A DNA stretch of 64,000 bases, from assembly GCA_009928435.1 (NCBI GenBank), contig JAABNQ010000011.1:1-64000 (forward strand). The letters are read 5' to 3'. The stretch's first letter is position 1; each line of letters opens with the position of its first letter. Below are positions 7,039 to 16,953 of this stretch, piece by piece. Made by a program: the position numbers and the translations under genes. Origin of the DNA: Bacillus sp. HF117_J1_D (GTDB lineage Bacteria > Bacillota > Bacilli > Bacillales > Bacillaceae_C). The notes under the pieces were generated by a model that was not told where the DNA came from, did no database searches, and was given only the letters and a program-made list of their open reading frames with translations.

Positions 7039-10000
7039 TTATAATTGGAGAATGTGGCCTCCATCAAAGAAGTATAGATATTTTGCTTTCACTTTCTTCT
7101 TCCAAATTTGTTCTATGGCCTGTCCATATAAATGAACTTGCATCTGATATCTCTTTTCAAGAACCTTCTTGGCTTGATCGAAACCTCCCGGAAATCGGTC
7201 GGTGATAGCATCTGTTTTGTAATCGACCAATATGGCACCATCCTCTTCCAGCGCAATACAGTCGATCATTCCTTGGATGATAACAGATTCGTCTTCCCCA
7301 TCCCAATCAGAATAGATTTCTTTTGCCTCAATGCCCATTGTGAAAGGAACTTCCCGTTCAGTTTTGGGTGATTGCAGAATTCTCCTGCCCAAATTACTTT
7401 GGAAAAACTGGACGATTTGCTCACCTGAAACCGCATCTGCCTGTTCAAGTGTAAGGATTTCTTTTTGAATTAAATCATCTAATAAATGTTCAACAGACAT
7501 GAGTGACGGAGCTTCTTTAAGTGGAATATGCTGCATGACCGCATGCATGACTGTCCCACGTTCAGCCGGCGAGATGGATTGCTTTTCAAGAAATTTTGGC
7601 TTGTTAAAAATGAGGGAAGACCTGGGGCCGCCCCCACCCATTAGGGTGACGGCACTGGCCTCATCTTTTATTTCAGCCATCCTTTTAAGTTCGGAAACTG
7701 TTTGCTTCGACATTCTCTTTGAAGCAATCAAATGAGGATAGCTCCAATCAAGCCTTGAAAATACCCTCTCTTTCAAAGGGGATTGGATACTTACTGGCAA
7801 CCCTGCCTTCACAGCCTCAAGCCAGTCGTCAGCTTCCTTTTCTTCCTCCTCCACTGTTGGCTGCAGTACAGATGGCTGTACAATCTCTACACGCCACCGG
7901 GATGCATGATGTCTGACTTCTTCAGAAAAATCTATGGTGTCAGCAATCTGGCAGTCTTCGTGCCTGATTATCGCAGGTCCGATCCAGTCCATAAATGTCG
8001 AAGCTGATGCTCGATCAAAATCCTTCAGGAGCCAGTCTCCGTTAAGGCTTCCTTTGGACCATTTCTTGATCTCTTTTTCCACATTTTTTACAACTCCAAC
8101 GAGATACAGCTTTTCCTTCGCGCGCGTAAGAGCCACATAGAGAACCCTCATCTCCTCTGCTGTGAGTTCCATTCTCTTTTTTCTTCTCAATGCTAGCTGT
8201 GGAAGAGATGGATAAGAGATTCTCTTATCAGAATCGATGTATTTGCTGGCAAATCCAAAATCCTTATCAAACAAATAGGAGCTGTTGATGTCCTGTTTGT
8301 TAAACTTTCGCCCTAATCCTGCGGCAAAAACAATTGGAAATTCCAACCCTTTACTGGAATGGATTGTCATGAGTCGAACAACATCCTCCTGTTCTCCCAA
8401 TGCACGGGCAGCTCCCAAATCTTTGCCGCTGTCCTGCATTCTCTCAATAAAGCGCAGAAAACGGAACACCCCTCTGAAGGACGTCTCCTCATATTGAGAG
8501 GCCCTATCGTACAATGCTCTTAAATTGGCCTGCCTTTGCTTTCCACCTGGGAGTCCACCTACAAATTCATAAAAACCGGTATCGCGATATAACTGCCAGA
8601 TTAAGCTAGACAGCATCCCGTTTCTCGCCATGCTTCTCCATTCATTCAATTGTTCGATAAATGGAGCCAGCTTCTCCCTGATTCTTTCAAGGGATGCATC
8701 CCCAGGCGTTTTGACGAATTTTTTTAAAGCCTCATAAAAGCTTCCCTTTCTAAAGTTCACTCTAATCTGAGCTAAAGCTTCTTCGTCAAGGCCAACGATT
8801 GGGGAGCGGAGAACCGCTGCCAGCGGGATATCCTGATCCGGATTGTCGATGACTTTCAGAAGGGACATCATCACCGTTACTTCTGTCGCTTCAAAATAAC
8901 CGGATGAAAGATTGGCATACACTGGGATCCCTTCATATTTCAACTCGTCCATAATATCTTGTGCCCAGGTAAGAGATCTCAACAAGATGACAATGTCCTT
9001 ATACTTAGCTGGTCGGTGCAGTCCTGTTTTCGGATCATAAACAGGCTTTTCTTCATCAATGACCTCTCTGATTTTCTTTGCCAAGAACCTGGCTTCCAAT
9101 CGAGAATGCTCTATTTCCTCCTCATTGAATCCATCTTCTGGAAGTTTGTTTTCTGAATCTGACTCCTCTGATTGATTAATAAGTGCAACCTCTATCGGGT
9201 AAACGTCATCCGAAGGATAGCCGGCTCCAAGAACGAGCTCAGCATCTTTGTTGTAATCAATCTCTCCAACACTTTCTCCCATAATCTGTTTAAATAAAAA
9301 GTTCGTGCCGTCCAATACTTCTGTCCTGCTCCGAAAATTCCTAGACAAATCGATCCGTAGACCGTTATTCACTCCGTCTGAAGCAAACCTCGTATATTTC
9401 GCCAAGAATAAATTCGGTTCAGCAAGGCGAAATCGATAAATGGACTGTTTTACATCCCCAACCATAAATAAATTCCCGTCATATTCACCGTCGGCCGAAA
9501 TAAGCTGAAGAATGGTCTCCTGAACCATGTTTACATCCTGATATTCATCCACTAGCACTTCTCTAAACTTATTTCGGTATTCCAAAGCAATTTCAGAAGG
9601 CTTAATTTCATTCTCAGTGCTCTCTCCATCTACAAATATGTGGAGGGCAAAATGCTCAAGATCCGCAAAATCTACGATGCCCTTCTCTTTTTTCTCAAGA
9701 GTAAAACGAATGGAAAATAACTTTACAAGCTGGACCAATGTCTGATAAATCGGATGCATTTGACGCATATCACGCAAAAATCCTTCCGCTTCTCTTGAAA
9801 AGATATCCTTGACAATCTTTTCTAAAATACCTTTGGCCTTTTTTCTAAGTGCGTCGGCATCTTCCAAAAGTTCACGATCATACTCGTCTCCGCGACAGCT
9901 TTTTGCCCTCGTAAACTTCCAGTTATTCATCTCAGTGTAAAGAGTTTCCCAGCTTTCTGTTGTTGCTTTTATCATTCTATTCACTATTTCCAAGTCATCC

Positions 10001-10794
10001 AGATAATTGGCTGCTCTTGGAGCCGGCCCGCCCGGCATTTTAGAGATTTCATAAGCTTCTTCAAGCATTTGCTTCGCACCTGTGAGCTGCAGCTTAATAT
10101 CGGACAATACAATCTGTGTGAATGGAAGATCCTCAATACTAGCATCTTCCTGGATATTATACATATTGACAAGGGCATCTAACCAACGGTCCGGATGCGG
10201 GTGAGACCTGGAGAAATCATATAATCTCAGAACAAGCTCCTGAAGTTCTCCATCGCTCCGATCTCCTGTAAAAGTGTCAACCAACTTAAAAAATGGGTCA
10301 TTGTTATTTTTTCCATATTCTTCTTCAAATAAATTATCCAGCACTTCGTCGCGAAGAAGGCTGATTTCATTATCATCGGCTATCCTAAAGTGAGGGTCGA
10401 TATCCATCATATAATAATGCTTTCTCACGGCATCAAGACAAAAAGAGTGAAGTGTTGAAATAGACGCTCTGTTTAACAAGCCCAACTGCTTCCTTAAATG
10501 AGCGGATTCCGGCCGTTCGTTGATTGCCTCCGTCAGCGCTTCCCCTATTCTTGCTCTCATTTCTGCCGCAGCAGCATTCGTAAAAGTAACAACGAGCAGC
10601 TGATCAACATCAAGCGGATCTGTCTCAGCAATCACTTTTTGAATAATTCGCTCTACAAGCACGGCGGTCTTTCCAGAACCAGCTGCAGCAGCTACCAATA
10701 TGTCCTGGTCTTTTGCATAAATGGCTTTCCACTGATCATCCGTCCATTTGGCATATTCAGGTTTTACTGGAATATCAGTTTTCAAGCTCTTCAC
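7039..10794 (-). CDS. addA: ATP-dependent helicase/nuclease subunit AddA
   Basis: AddA is the UvrD-like helicase and nuclease subunit of AddAB, the Gram-positive counterpart of RecBCD that resects double-strand breaks for RecA. At 1251 residues it has the family length. Visible motifs are TDDQW (Q motif, 18–22), Walker A AAAGSGKT (36–43), DEYQDVN (motif II), GDVKQSIYRFR, and near the C-terminus a RecB-type nuclease core with VDYKTD. It overlaps addB by 20 bases. The start is either GTG 10794 or TTG 10785; the latter lies eight bases after AGAAGG. In B. subtilis addBA is followed by sbcD-sbcC; here gerPF comes next. Confidence 0.95.
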   Translation of the reverse strand: MKSLKTDIPVKPEYAKWTDDQWKAIYAKDQDILVAAAAGSGKTAVLVERIIQKVIAETDPLDVDQLLVVTFTNAAAAEMRARIGEALTEAINERPESAHLRKQLGLLNRASISTLHSFCLDAVRKHYYMMDIDPHFRIADDNEISLLRDEVLDNLFEEEYGKNNNDPFFKLVDTFTGDRSDGELQELVLRLYDFSRSHPHPDRWLDALVNMYNIQEDASIEDLPFTQIVLSDIKLQLTGAKQMLEEAYEISKMPGGPAPRAANYLDDLEIVNRMIKATTESWETLYTEMNNWKFTRAKSCRGDEYDRELLEDADALRKKAKGILEKIVKDIFSREAEGFLRDMRQMHPIYQTLVQLVKLFSIRFTLEKKEKGIVDFADLEHFALHIFVDGESTENEIKPSEIALEYRNKFREVLVDEYQDVNMVQETILQLISADGEYDGNLFMVGDVKQSIYRFRLAEPNLFLAKYTRFASDGVNNGLRIDLSRNFRSRTEVLDGTNFLFKQIMGESVGEIDYNKDAELVLGAGYPSDDVYPIEVALINQSEESDSENKLPEDGFNEEEIEHSRLEARFLAKKIREVIDEEKPVYDPKTGLHRPAKYKDIVILLRSLTWAQDIMDELKYEGIPVYANLSSGYFEATEVTVMMSLLKVIDNPDQDIPLAAVLRSPIVGLDEEALAQIRVNFRKGSFYEALKKFVKTPGDASLERIREKLAPFIEQLNEWRSMARNGMLSSLIWQLYRDTGFYEFVGGLPGGKQRQANLRALYDRASQYEETSFRGVFRFLRFIERMQDSGKDLGAARALGEQEDVVRLMTIHSSKGLEFPIVFAAGLGRKFNKQDINSSYLFDKDFGFASKYIDSDKRISYPSLPQLALRRKKRMELTAEEMRVLYVALTRAKEKLYLVGVVKNVEKEIKKWSKGSLNGDWLLKDFDRASASTFMDWIGPAIIRHEDCQIADTIDFSEEVRHHASRWRVEIVQPSVLQPTVEEEEKEADDWLEAVKAGLPVSIQSPLKERVFSRLDWSYPHLIASKRMSKQTVSELKRMAEIKDEASAVTLMGGGGPRSSLIFNKPKFLEKQSISPAERGTVMHAVMQHIPLKEAPSLMSVEHLLDDLIQKEILTLEQADAVSGEQIVQFFQSNLGRRILQSPKTEREVPFTMGIEAKEIYSDWDGEDESVIIQGMIDCIALEEDGAILVDYKTDAITDRFPGGFDQAKKVLEKRYQMQVHLYGQAIEQIWKKKVKAKYLYFFDGGHILQL

Positions 10795-13700
10795 CTTCTT
10801 CCCGAATACGTTTAATGACAGCTTCGCGCTTTTCCGGCTGTATTAGCCGAAACTCATTTTCCGGCAAAGCCGGATCAAACTGGCAAACCGGTTTATACAG
10901 ACAAAATTTACACGGCGTTTTATCCTTCATTCGATAAGGAGCTATATCCAATTTCCCCGATATAATTCCATCCCCTGACCGTTGATAGAGAGAGCGTACA
11001 TGACGCCTCAAAAGCCCAAGCTCTTCTTTCGTTGCGGATTTCGATCTGGCACTTAGCGTACCGTCTTTCTTTATCCCTGCTGAGATAATATTGGATTCAC
11101 CTGACTCCAAAGAGAAATCCATCAGACGAACTAAATCCGCATCTTCAAGGACCATTCCCTTCATCCTGAACTTCTTGAATATTTCCTCCTCTATTTCAGA
11201 TAAAGTCATGATTTTCTCAGTTTGAATCATCGGATTATGTAGGTGGAAGTAAAATACTCCTGCTGGAAATGCTTCTACTCCAATCAATTGCTTGGAGTAA
11301 GTGATGATAATATCCAAATACGTTAGCATTTGCAATGAAAGCCCATAATAGACTTCACTTAGATCCAGCTCCCTTGCACTGGATTTATAATCAATCACCC
11401 GCAAGTAAACCCCATGATCGTTCTCAGCTTTATCAACACGGTCGATCCGCCCTTGCAACTCCATCTTCATCCCATTTTTCAATGTGAAAGACAACGGCGG
11501 AAGTGGCTGCTTCGGTCCAAAGGCCAGCTCTAATCCAACAGGGATAAACCCGCTTTTTTTCGCATGTCCGCTCATGACATACGAGGCCCTGCCAATCACT
11601 TGCTCAAGCTTTCTTTTAATATAGTAAAAACGGTTGGAGCTTAACAGAATTTGATGTTGAAGCTTTGGAGCCAAATAGGCCACCGCTTCCTTGGCTAGTT
11701 GTTCACATTGTTTTTTCGTCAAGTCTGACCACTTCAAGGCGTTTTTGTTCACTTCATCTGCAATCCACTTCAAGGCAGCATGAAATAAATCTCCAATATG
11801 CGGTGCTTCAAGCTTGAAAATATCACGGTCACGGAGTTTTAATCCATGCAATGCGAAATGAGAGAAAGGACAGCTGTTAAATAGCTCCATACGCGATACA
11901 CTTGCCGTAATATTGTCCCCATATAACTTCTTGCTTGTATTTTCCGAGAGTTTCTTCGTTCCATTTTTAAAGAATAAGCTGGATAAAATCCTTTCAGCCT
12001 TGCTTTTCCAGAGTGAGTCTGCCATATAAAAGTTATAGACATCCCACCAAAATGGTGCAATGGGATAGTTTCTTTTCTTTAGGTTCAATTGTCCCGTCAA
12101 ATATGCTATCGCTGAATCCGGATGAGAAACATACTCAAATTGATGATCCCCACTCAGTTCTGCCGGATCGTTCACGGCAGTTGTTTCTACTACCTGAGGA
12201 AACATTCCTTTTATTCTATCAAGGTAGGGTGATGGCTGCAGTGCTTTTCCCTCGTTATCTGCTAAAGGCCAAGACAGCAGCAGCTGTTCCTCTGCTGAAG
12301 TAAATGCCCTGTAGGCGACGAACTCTTCATTGAGAAGCCTTCTTCTGCTGTCAGGAGCGATATTCATGCCCGAATCCATCAACGCCGTACGGTCTTCATC
12401 CGAAAGGACTCCCCCTTCGCTAAACTTAGCGGGAAGGACGCCGTCATTTAATCCGACGATGAATGAAACCTTTACACGAGAAAGACGCGACTGCTCAAGA
12501 TTTGCTATAAAGACCTGATCAATGGCTGGAGGGATCAATGAAAACTTCATCTCTTCCAATCCCGCATTCATCACTGGGGTAAGCTCTTCCAGGGTCATCT
12601 TTGTATCCCCTAATATCTCAACAAATTGGTCGAGCAGTTCTATTACATCATTCCAAGCCTGATCATGCTCCCTTGATTCAATAAGCTTGCCTTTCTCTTC
12701 AGCTTCCTGACTGAGAATCTCCAGCTTTCGAGGAATATCAAGTTCTTCCAAAAAGAAATAGATGGCTTCGCACAGCTCCCGCCCTGTTTCTGCTTTTTTT
12801 AGACGCTTTGTAAGCCTAAGAATGGGCAGGGTGACAATATCCCTTGATACAGCAAGCTCCTTTTCGAGCTTCCTTTCTTCATCTGTCTGTGCAACCCCAT
12901 CTAATTCCAATCCGCGGAAACGGCGGTATATCCACCTGTCCTTTTTCGTCCAATCCCCTCCCTTGATCCCATAGGCCAAAACGTAGTTTTCCAGCCTATC
13001 CATCTGCTCCCTTAAATCGTTCACATTAGTTTCCAACGGAAAGAACAAATCGGTTTTTACCGCACGGAACACATGCTCATATCTCCAATTGCTGTTGATC
13101 ACTTCCAAAATGGATCGAATTAGTTCAACAAGCGGATGGTTAAGCATTGAACGTTTTTGATCAATGAAGTAAGGAATATCGTAATCATAAAAAACAGTTT
13201 CTATTTCCCCTTGATACTCGTTCCCATTTCGCAATAAAACTGCGATATCCTTATACCTATAACCCTCCTCCATGACGAGGCGACGTATTTCCCTTGCAAT
13301 CCCTTCAATTTCTGCACGCTTATTGACAGATTGCATCAGTCTTAATGCTGGCGTGTCCTCATACTCTCCTGATGGCCTGCTTTCAAACCGAGATTCCAGA
13401 AACCTCAAGCTGGTATGCTTGAATTTAAAGGTTTTTCCGAGAACTACGTCCTCTTCGACTGTAATTCCCTCCTGATTTGCCAGTTCATATAAGCTTACGT
13501 ATGTTTCCCCCGTCATCTTGAATAAATGAAGTTCATCAGGCATTTCATTTTTAAATGGACGATCAAGCATAAGAGAAACAGAAACACGGCTACAGGCTTT
13601 CATTAATTTTTCAATCACCATATATTCTTGAGGTGTAAAGCTGGTAAAACCATCAATATATACTTCCGCATTCTGTAAGTAACAGGATTTCTCAATCGAC

Positions 13701-14269
13701 TCCGCCAGCAAGCGTAAGGAATCATTTGAATCCAGATATTTCCCCGCTAAAGCATCTTCATAATGCCTGTAGATCAATTCAAGATCATGCATCTTGTCCG
13801 CAAGTGCTTTCTGCGATTGAAAAAAACCTACTTCTTCCCTTATCTGATCGAGGTCTTCTGGCTCGACACAGTAATGTTTGAACTCAGTGAATATCTGTTC
13901 AACCTGCTGTATAAATCCTGTTTTATCAGATGCCTGTTTGAATAGCTTCAACTCAGCTTTATGTTCTTCAATTATTTTTTTTATGAGCATATTTAATCCG
14001 GTACTGGTCACTAGGGTTCGACTGGCTCCGCCTGTCTCCTGAAAAATACGCCAGGCGAGGCGCGGAAAGCTGTAAACCTGTGCACGGATCATTCCCGTAA
14101 GCCCCTTCGATTGCACCAATTCATATTCTGATATAAAAGTCATTTGCTCCGGAACTATGTACAAGATCGGAGGGCCATCTGGTTGCTCTGTCAGTTTTTC
14201 TCCAATTTCCTTCTGGAATAGGGTTGTTTTTCCCGTTCCTGTACGGCCGATGACGAAGCGTAGTGACAT
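10775..14269 (-). CDS. addB: ATP-dependent nuclease subunit AddB
   Basis: AddB (1164 residues) pairs with AddA; its inactivated helicase fold scans for Chi and its nuclease domain cuts the 5' strand. Walker A is GRTGTGKT near residue 8. The nuclease core is seen in RVIDYKSSARELDLSEVYYG. The four Cys of the Fe–S cluster are one in LFNSCPFSHFALHG and three in the C-terminal CKFCLYKPVCQFD. The ATG at 14269 follows GAGGGGATGAAAGC. It is the first gene of the addBA pair. Confidence 0.95.
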   Translation of the reverse strand: MSLRFVIGRTGTGKTTLFQKEIGEKLTEQPDGPPILYIVPEQMTFISEYELVQSKGLTGMIRAQVYSFPRLAWRIFQETGGASRTLVTSTGLNMLIKKIIEEHKAELKLFKQASDKTGFIQQVEQIFTEFKHYCVEPEDLDQIREEVGFFQSQKALADKMHDLELIYRHYEDALAGKYLDSNDSLRLLAESIEKSCYLQNAEVYIDGFTSFTPQEYMVIEKLMKACSRVSVSLMLDRPFKNEMPDELHLFKMTGETYVSLYELANQEGITVEEDVVLGKTFKFKHTSLRFLESRFESRPSGEYEDTPALRLMQSVNKRAEIEGIAREIRRLVMEEGYRYKDIAVLLRNGNEYQGEIETVFYDYDIPYFIDQKRSMLNHPLVELIRSILEVINSNWRYEHVFRAVKTDLFFPLETNVNDLREQMDRLENYVLAYGIKGGDWTKKDRWIYRRFRGLELDGVAQTDEERKLEKELAVSRDIVTLPILRLTKRLKKAETGRELCEAIYFFLEELDIPRKLEILSQEAEEKGKLIESREHDQAWNDVIELLDQFVEILGDTKMTLEELTPVMNAGLEEMKFSLIPPAIDQVFIANLEQSRLSRVKVSFIVGLNDGVLPAKFSEGGVLSDEDRTALMDSGMNIAPDSRRRLLNEEFVAYRAFTSAEEQLLLSWPLADNEGKALQPSPYLDRIKGMFPQVVETTAVNDPAELSGDHQFEYVSHPDSAIAYLTGQLNLKKRNYPIAPFWWDVYNFYMADSLWKSKAERILSSLFFKNGTKKLSENTSKKLYGDNITASVSRMELFNSCPFSHFALHGLKLRDRDIFKLEAPHIGDLFHAALKWIADEVNKNALKWSDLTKKQCEQLAKEAVAYLAPKLQHQILLSSNRFYYIKRKLEQVIGRASYVMSGHAKKSGFIPVGLELAFGPKQPLPPLSFTLKNGMKMELQGRIDRVDKAENDHGVYLRVIDYKSSARELDLSEVYYGLSLQMLTYLDIIITYSKQLIGVEAFPAGVFYFHLHNPMIQTEKIMTLSEIEEEIFKKFRMKGMVLEDADLVRLMDFSLESGESNIISAGIKKDGTLSARSKSATKEELGLLRRHVRSLYQRSGDGIISGKLDIAPYRMKDKTPCKFCLYKPVCQFDPALPENEFRLIQPEKREAVIKRIREEGEELEN

Positions 14270-14455
14270 GCTTTCATCCCCTCTTTTGTTGTAAACATCA
14301 TCTTAATTGCTCTTCTATGTTTGTAACCTTATTATACCATACATAGCAGCCAGAAAACGAACGTACATTCCTGTTTATAGATACATTTTAGCAAAAAGAA
14401 AAAAGCCGCTATCACTTTTAGCAGCTTTCCCTTTATCATTTTGACAATATGTAAA

Positions 14456-15064
14456 TTATCCTCGATCATATTGCTTTTGTTTCAGCTTCACTTCAATCCG
14501 CTTACCAATATACCACAAAATGACAATGGCTCCGAGTGCAATACCAGTCCTGACCGGCTGTTTAATCAATGAAATGACGTCATGGCCTATGAAGCTCATG
14601 ATGAAGATCATAACTGCTTTTCCAGTCAATACTGCCAGCATGTACTGATAAATGCCGATGCCTGAAAGCCCCGCCACAATATTCACGACTGCAGATGGAG
14701 TAAATGGGAAGCAGAGTAACAGAAACAAAGGACCGAATCCGCGTTTTTCCACCCATGCCATCAAGCTCTGCACTTTGGGGTTTCTGCGGAGGGGGACAAA
14801 TATCCTTGCTTTGCCAAATCTTCGAATCAGGAGGAACACAACGTAGGCTCCCCATGAAGCCCCAATCCAAGAGAAAAGAAAACCCCACCCCAGACCGAAG
14901 GCATTTGCATTGGCCATCACAAAAAGGAAAAGCGGCAAAAAAGGCAAAAAAGCCTCTAAAAAAGGCAATAAGATCCCTGGAAGTGGACCAATTGATCGGT
15001 ATTTTTCAATCAGTTCGATTACATTGTCTAGCGTCATCCAGTCTTCGAATGAGAACAAATCCAT
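14456..15064 (-). CDS. yhjE: TVP38/TMEM64-family (DedA-like) membrane protein
   Basis: This integral membrane protein has the SNARE-associated/VTT domain. Key blocks are LLPFLEAFLPFLPLFLFVMANANAFG-like helices, FLFSWIGASWGAYVVF, RFG and, later, FTPSAVVNIVAGLSGI. Related DedA/TVP38 proteins act in membrane lipid handling; the role here is inferred only. I place the start at ATG 15064 (202 residues) because GAGGA lies six bases upstream; the first ATG, 15070, abuts that site. It resembles B. subtilis YhjE, which also sits beside addB. It is likely monocistronic. Confidence 0.8.
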   Translation of the reverse strand: MDLFSFEDWMTLDNVIELIEKYRSIGPLPGILLPFLEAFLPFLPLFLFVMANANAFGLGWGFLFSWIGASWGAYVVFLLIRRFGKARIFVPLRRNPKVQSLMAWVEKRGFGPLFLLLCFPFTPSAVVNIVAGLSGIGIYQYMLAVLTGKAVMIFIMSFIGHDVISLIKQPVRTGIALGAIVILWYIGKRIEVKLKQKQYDRG

Positions 15065-15249
15065 GAACATTCCTCTATTCCCAGCAGGTAAATAGGCCCG
15101 GCAACTTGATTTCTTATAAATTATAGCATAGCCGGGCCTGCTTGTTCTATTCGGCACCTTTCAAACGAAAAAAATTTTAACTTGCTTTTTTATTCACCCC
15201 TTAGTAAAATAAAGGGGAACAAATGTTCCTTTTCTAGGAGGCCTGCTCA

Positions 15250-15612
15250 ATGACAAAAATTCCTGAAAACGAGCGGAATATCATTGAACAAGCGATTTAT
15301 TTACCGATGCTACTAACAGTTTTACAATGTGATTTATCCGCCGTTGAAAAAAGCTCGATCAAACTGAAAAAACCTTATCAACATTGGATTGAAGACACCA
15401 TCCGCAATGTGCAAAAAGAATTGGCTGAAGTGAAACGATATTTGTACAAAAATAATATTCGAGTGAAACGAATGAAGTCAGATGAAGCTTTTACGATGTA
15501 CTTGTTCTTGTATAAAGGGTACGAAGAACACCGTAATTACTTTAATCCCCGGCTGCGAAACAAGGTTGAAGAATTAATGTGCCTTTATTTAAGCACCAGT
15601 TCTCCTTCTTAG
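15250..15612 (+). CDS. yhjD: YhjD-family protein of unknown function
   Basis: This 120-residue soluble protein matches B. subtilis YhjD in length and pattern: an opening MTKIPENERNIIEQAIYLPM, a central helical KKPYQHWIEDTIRNVQKELAEV, and DEAFTMYLFLYKGYEEHRNYFNPRLRNKVEEL near the end split over helices. No catalytic motif is visible. ATG 15250 follows CTAGGAGGCCTGCTCA. It sits divergently from yhjE as in B. subtilis. Function unknown. Confidence 0.8.
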   Translation: MTKIPENERNIIEQAIYLPMLLTVLQCDLSAVEKSSIKLKKPYQHWIEDTIRNVQKELAEVKRYLYKNNIRVKRMKSDEAFTMYLFLYKGYEEHRNYFNPRLRNKVEELMCLYLSTSSPS

Positions 15613-15733
15613 ACGGCAAACGCAGAGGTAGCTTCTCATTCAGACTGTCGCTTCGCCTGCACTAGTACGTCCCCTTCCTAACATCTTGCAGTTAGAACAG
15701 GAACGATTAGCGAAGCTACTGATTAAAATGCAA

Positions 15734-15770
15734 AATCAGCCGAAGAAAAACAGTTTTCCTTCGACTGATT
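15734..15770. terminator. Terminator-like hairpin between yhjD and comK
   Basis: AATCAG–CGAAG–AAAA pairs with TTTT–CTTCG–CTGATT. It could serve both converging genes. The rest of 15613–15826 holds no gene; an 8-base inverted repeat GTAGCTTC/GAAGCTAC lies in it. Confidence 0.5.
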
Positions 15771-15826
15771 CATTCTAGAATCTTATTAGAAATCTTACTC
15801 GTTGATCCATAGGCTCAGATGCCCGA

Positions 15827-16333
15827 TTATGTAATAAATGGGAGATTTCTTTTATTGAAACGATCTATTTTCTTCATATTTTGTGTGAATTTAATTCGAA
15901 GCATAGCTGTTCGTGAAATTTGATTTTCTAAGGAGTAGAAAGAAATCGGAAGTTCATAGCTTTCGCCATTTTGAAACGTGATAATGGTTGAATATGGCCC
16001 ATTCTTATCATATGAAGCAATATAATCATGGGAAATCCACGCACATTGAGGACTTGTCGGAGATGCGGTTGGAAATAAGTAGATAGAAGTGAAGGGCTCT
16101 ACCATAATAGGTGCCTTATGAGTGATGCCAATTAACTCCTTCGTTCCATCCCTCCTACCTGAATACGAGCTTCCAAAATACTCACAGCTTTTTTGTACAA
16201 TCTCAAAGGTTTTACAAGAAATCACATAGCGGGCGCCTGTTTCAATCACTTCCGAGAAATCATCATCTGTCGGACGAACCATCATCATTTGAGGATTCAC
16301 TTCATAATTTGATAATATTCTCTTTTCTGTCAT
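15827..16333 (-). CDS. comK: Competence transcription factor ComK
   Basis: ComK is the master activator of DNA-uptake genes. It binds AT-boxes as a dimer of dimers. The conserved core is present: FEIVQKSCEYFGSSYSGRRDGT, THKAPIMVEP, LFPTASPTSPQCAWISHDY and LPISFYSLENQISRTAMLR. The protein (168 residues) is shorter than B. subtilis ComK (192) and lacks most of the C-terminal tail that in B. subtilis takes part in MecA-controlled turnover. I chose ATG 16333 after AAAGGGGAAAGAAA; an upstream ATG at 16360 is possible. I saw no convincing pair of AAAA-N5-TTTT boxes upstream. Confidence 0.88.
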   Translation of the reverse strand: MTEKRILSNYEVNPQMMMVRPTDDDFSEVIETGARYVISCKTFEIVQKSCEYFGSSYSGRRDGTKELIGITHKAPIMVEPFTSIYLFPTASPTSPQCAWISHDYIASYDKNGPYSTIITFQNGESYELPISFYSLENQISRTAMLRIKFTQNMKKIDRFNKRNLPFIT

Positions 16334-16585
16334 TTTCTTTCCCCTTTCTTTTTCATTCATCCAATATGCCTATAATAATAACATAGATTCCCAAAAATGT
16401 CACCAAAATTCTAAAAAATCTAAACAAACTGTTTAATCACTCATACTTTAGTATGTCATCCCAATGGCACATCATGTGCACCGCAGCTACTATTTCATCA
16501 ATTTTATGCTTTCTAAAAATTGTTTGGGTCTTTAGTCTTGATAGATGCCAATATAAAAAAACATCTGAAAATTTAAATTCTGACC

Positions 16586-16614
16586 TTGTGTTTTTGACTG
16601 AATCTGTGTATAAT
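16586..16614 (+). promoter_or_regulatory. Sigma-A type promoter of yhzC
   Basis: TTGTGT (16586–16591) and TATAAT (16609–16614) are 17 bases apart, 27 bases upstream of the yhzC start. Confidence 0.55.
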
Positions 16615-16641
16615 TAAAAAAAGGTTCCGAGGTGATCATCG

Positions 16642-16869
16642 ATGGAGAGGAAGAAAACTTATCAGGAACTGTTAAAAGAGTACACGATGACCCAAAATCA
16701 AAAAGAAGCTAAAGCGCTGCAATGGTACACAGAAATTTTCCTAAACGATCTTTTGCAAAAGCGGAGAGAGGAACAACTGCGTGCGGAAATTGATCTTGCG
16801 CTGGATCAAAGAGACGAGAAAACTTTCGCGAAGCTTTCAAAAGAGCTCATCGACCACATAGGTAAATAA
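16642..16869 (+). CDS. yhzC: IDEAL-domain protein YhzC
   Basis: This 75-residue, highly charged helical protein ends with the IDEAL-type motif IDLALDQRDEKTFAKLSKEL. The domain is found in small Bacillales proteins and in the C-terminus of B. subtilis ComK-neighbour proteins; it probably mediates protein–protein contacts. ATG 16642 follows GAGGTGATCATCG. It is transcribed divergently from comK, as in B. subtilis. A strong terminator follows directly. Confidence 0.8.
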   Translation: MERKKTYQELLKEYTMTQNQKEAKALQWYTEIFLNDLLQKRREEQLRAEIDLALDQRDEKTFAKLSKELIDHIGK

Positions 16870-16875
16870 AACTAC

Positions 16876-16903
16876 ATCCCCCTGAAAAGGGGGATTTTTT
16901 TGG
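16876..16903 (+). terminator. Terminator of yhzC
   Basis: ATCCCCCT–GAAA–AGGGGGAT followed by TTTTTTT. Confidence 0.9.
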
Positions 16904-16953
16904 TCTGAGATGCAAATAGTTCTTCATCACAGACTGACCGAATAGCTTGTTGA

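Noticed and set aside
16334-16641. ComK autoregulatory boxes upstream of comK
   Set aside because: The region is A+T-rich, but I found no pair of AAAA-N5-TTTT boxes with proper spacing.
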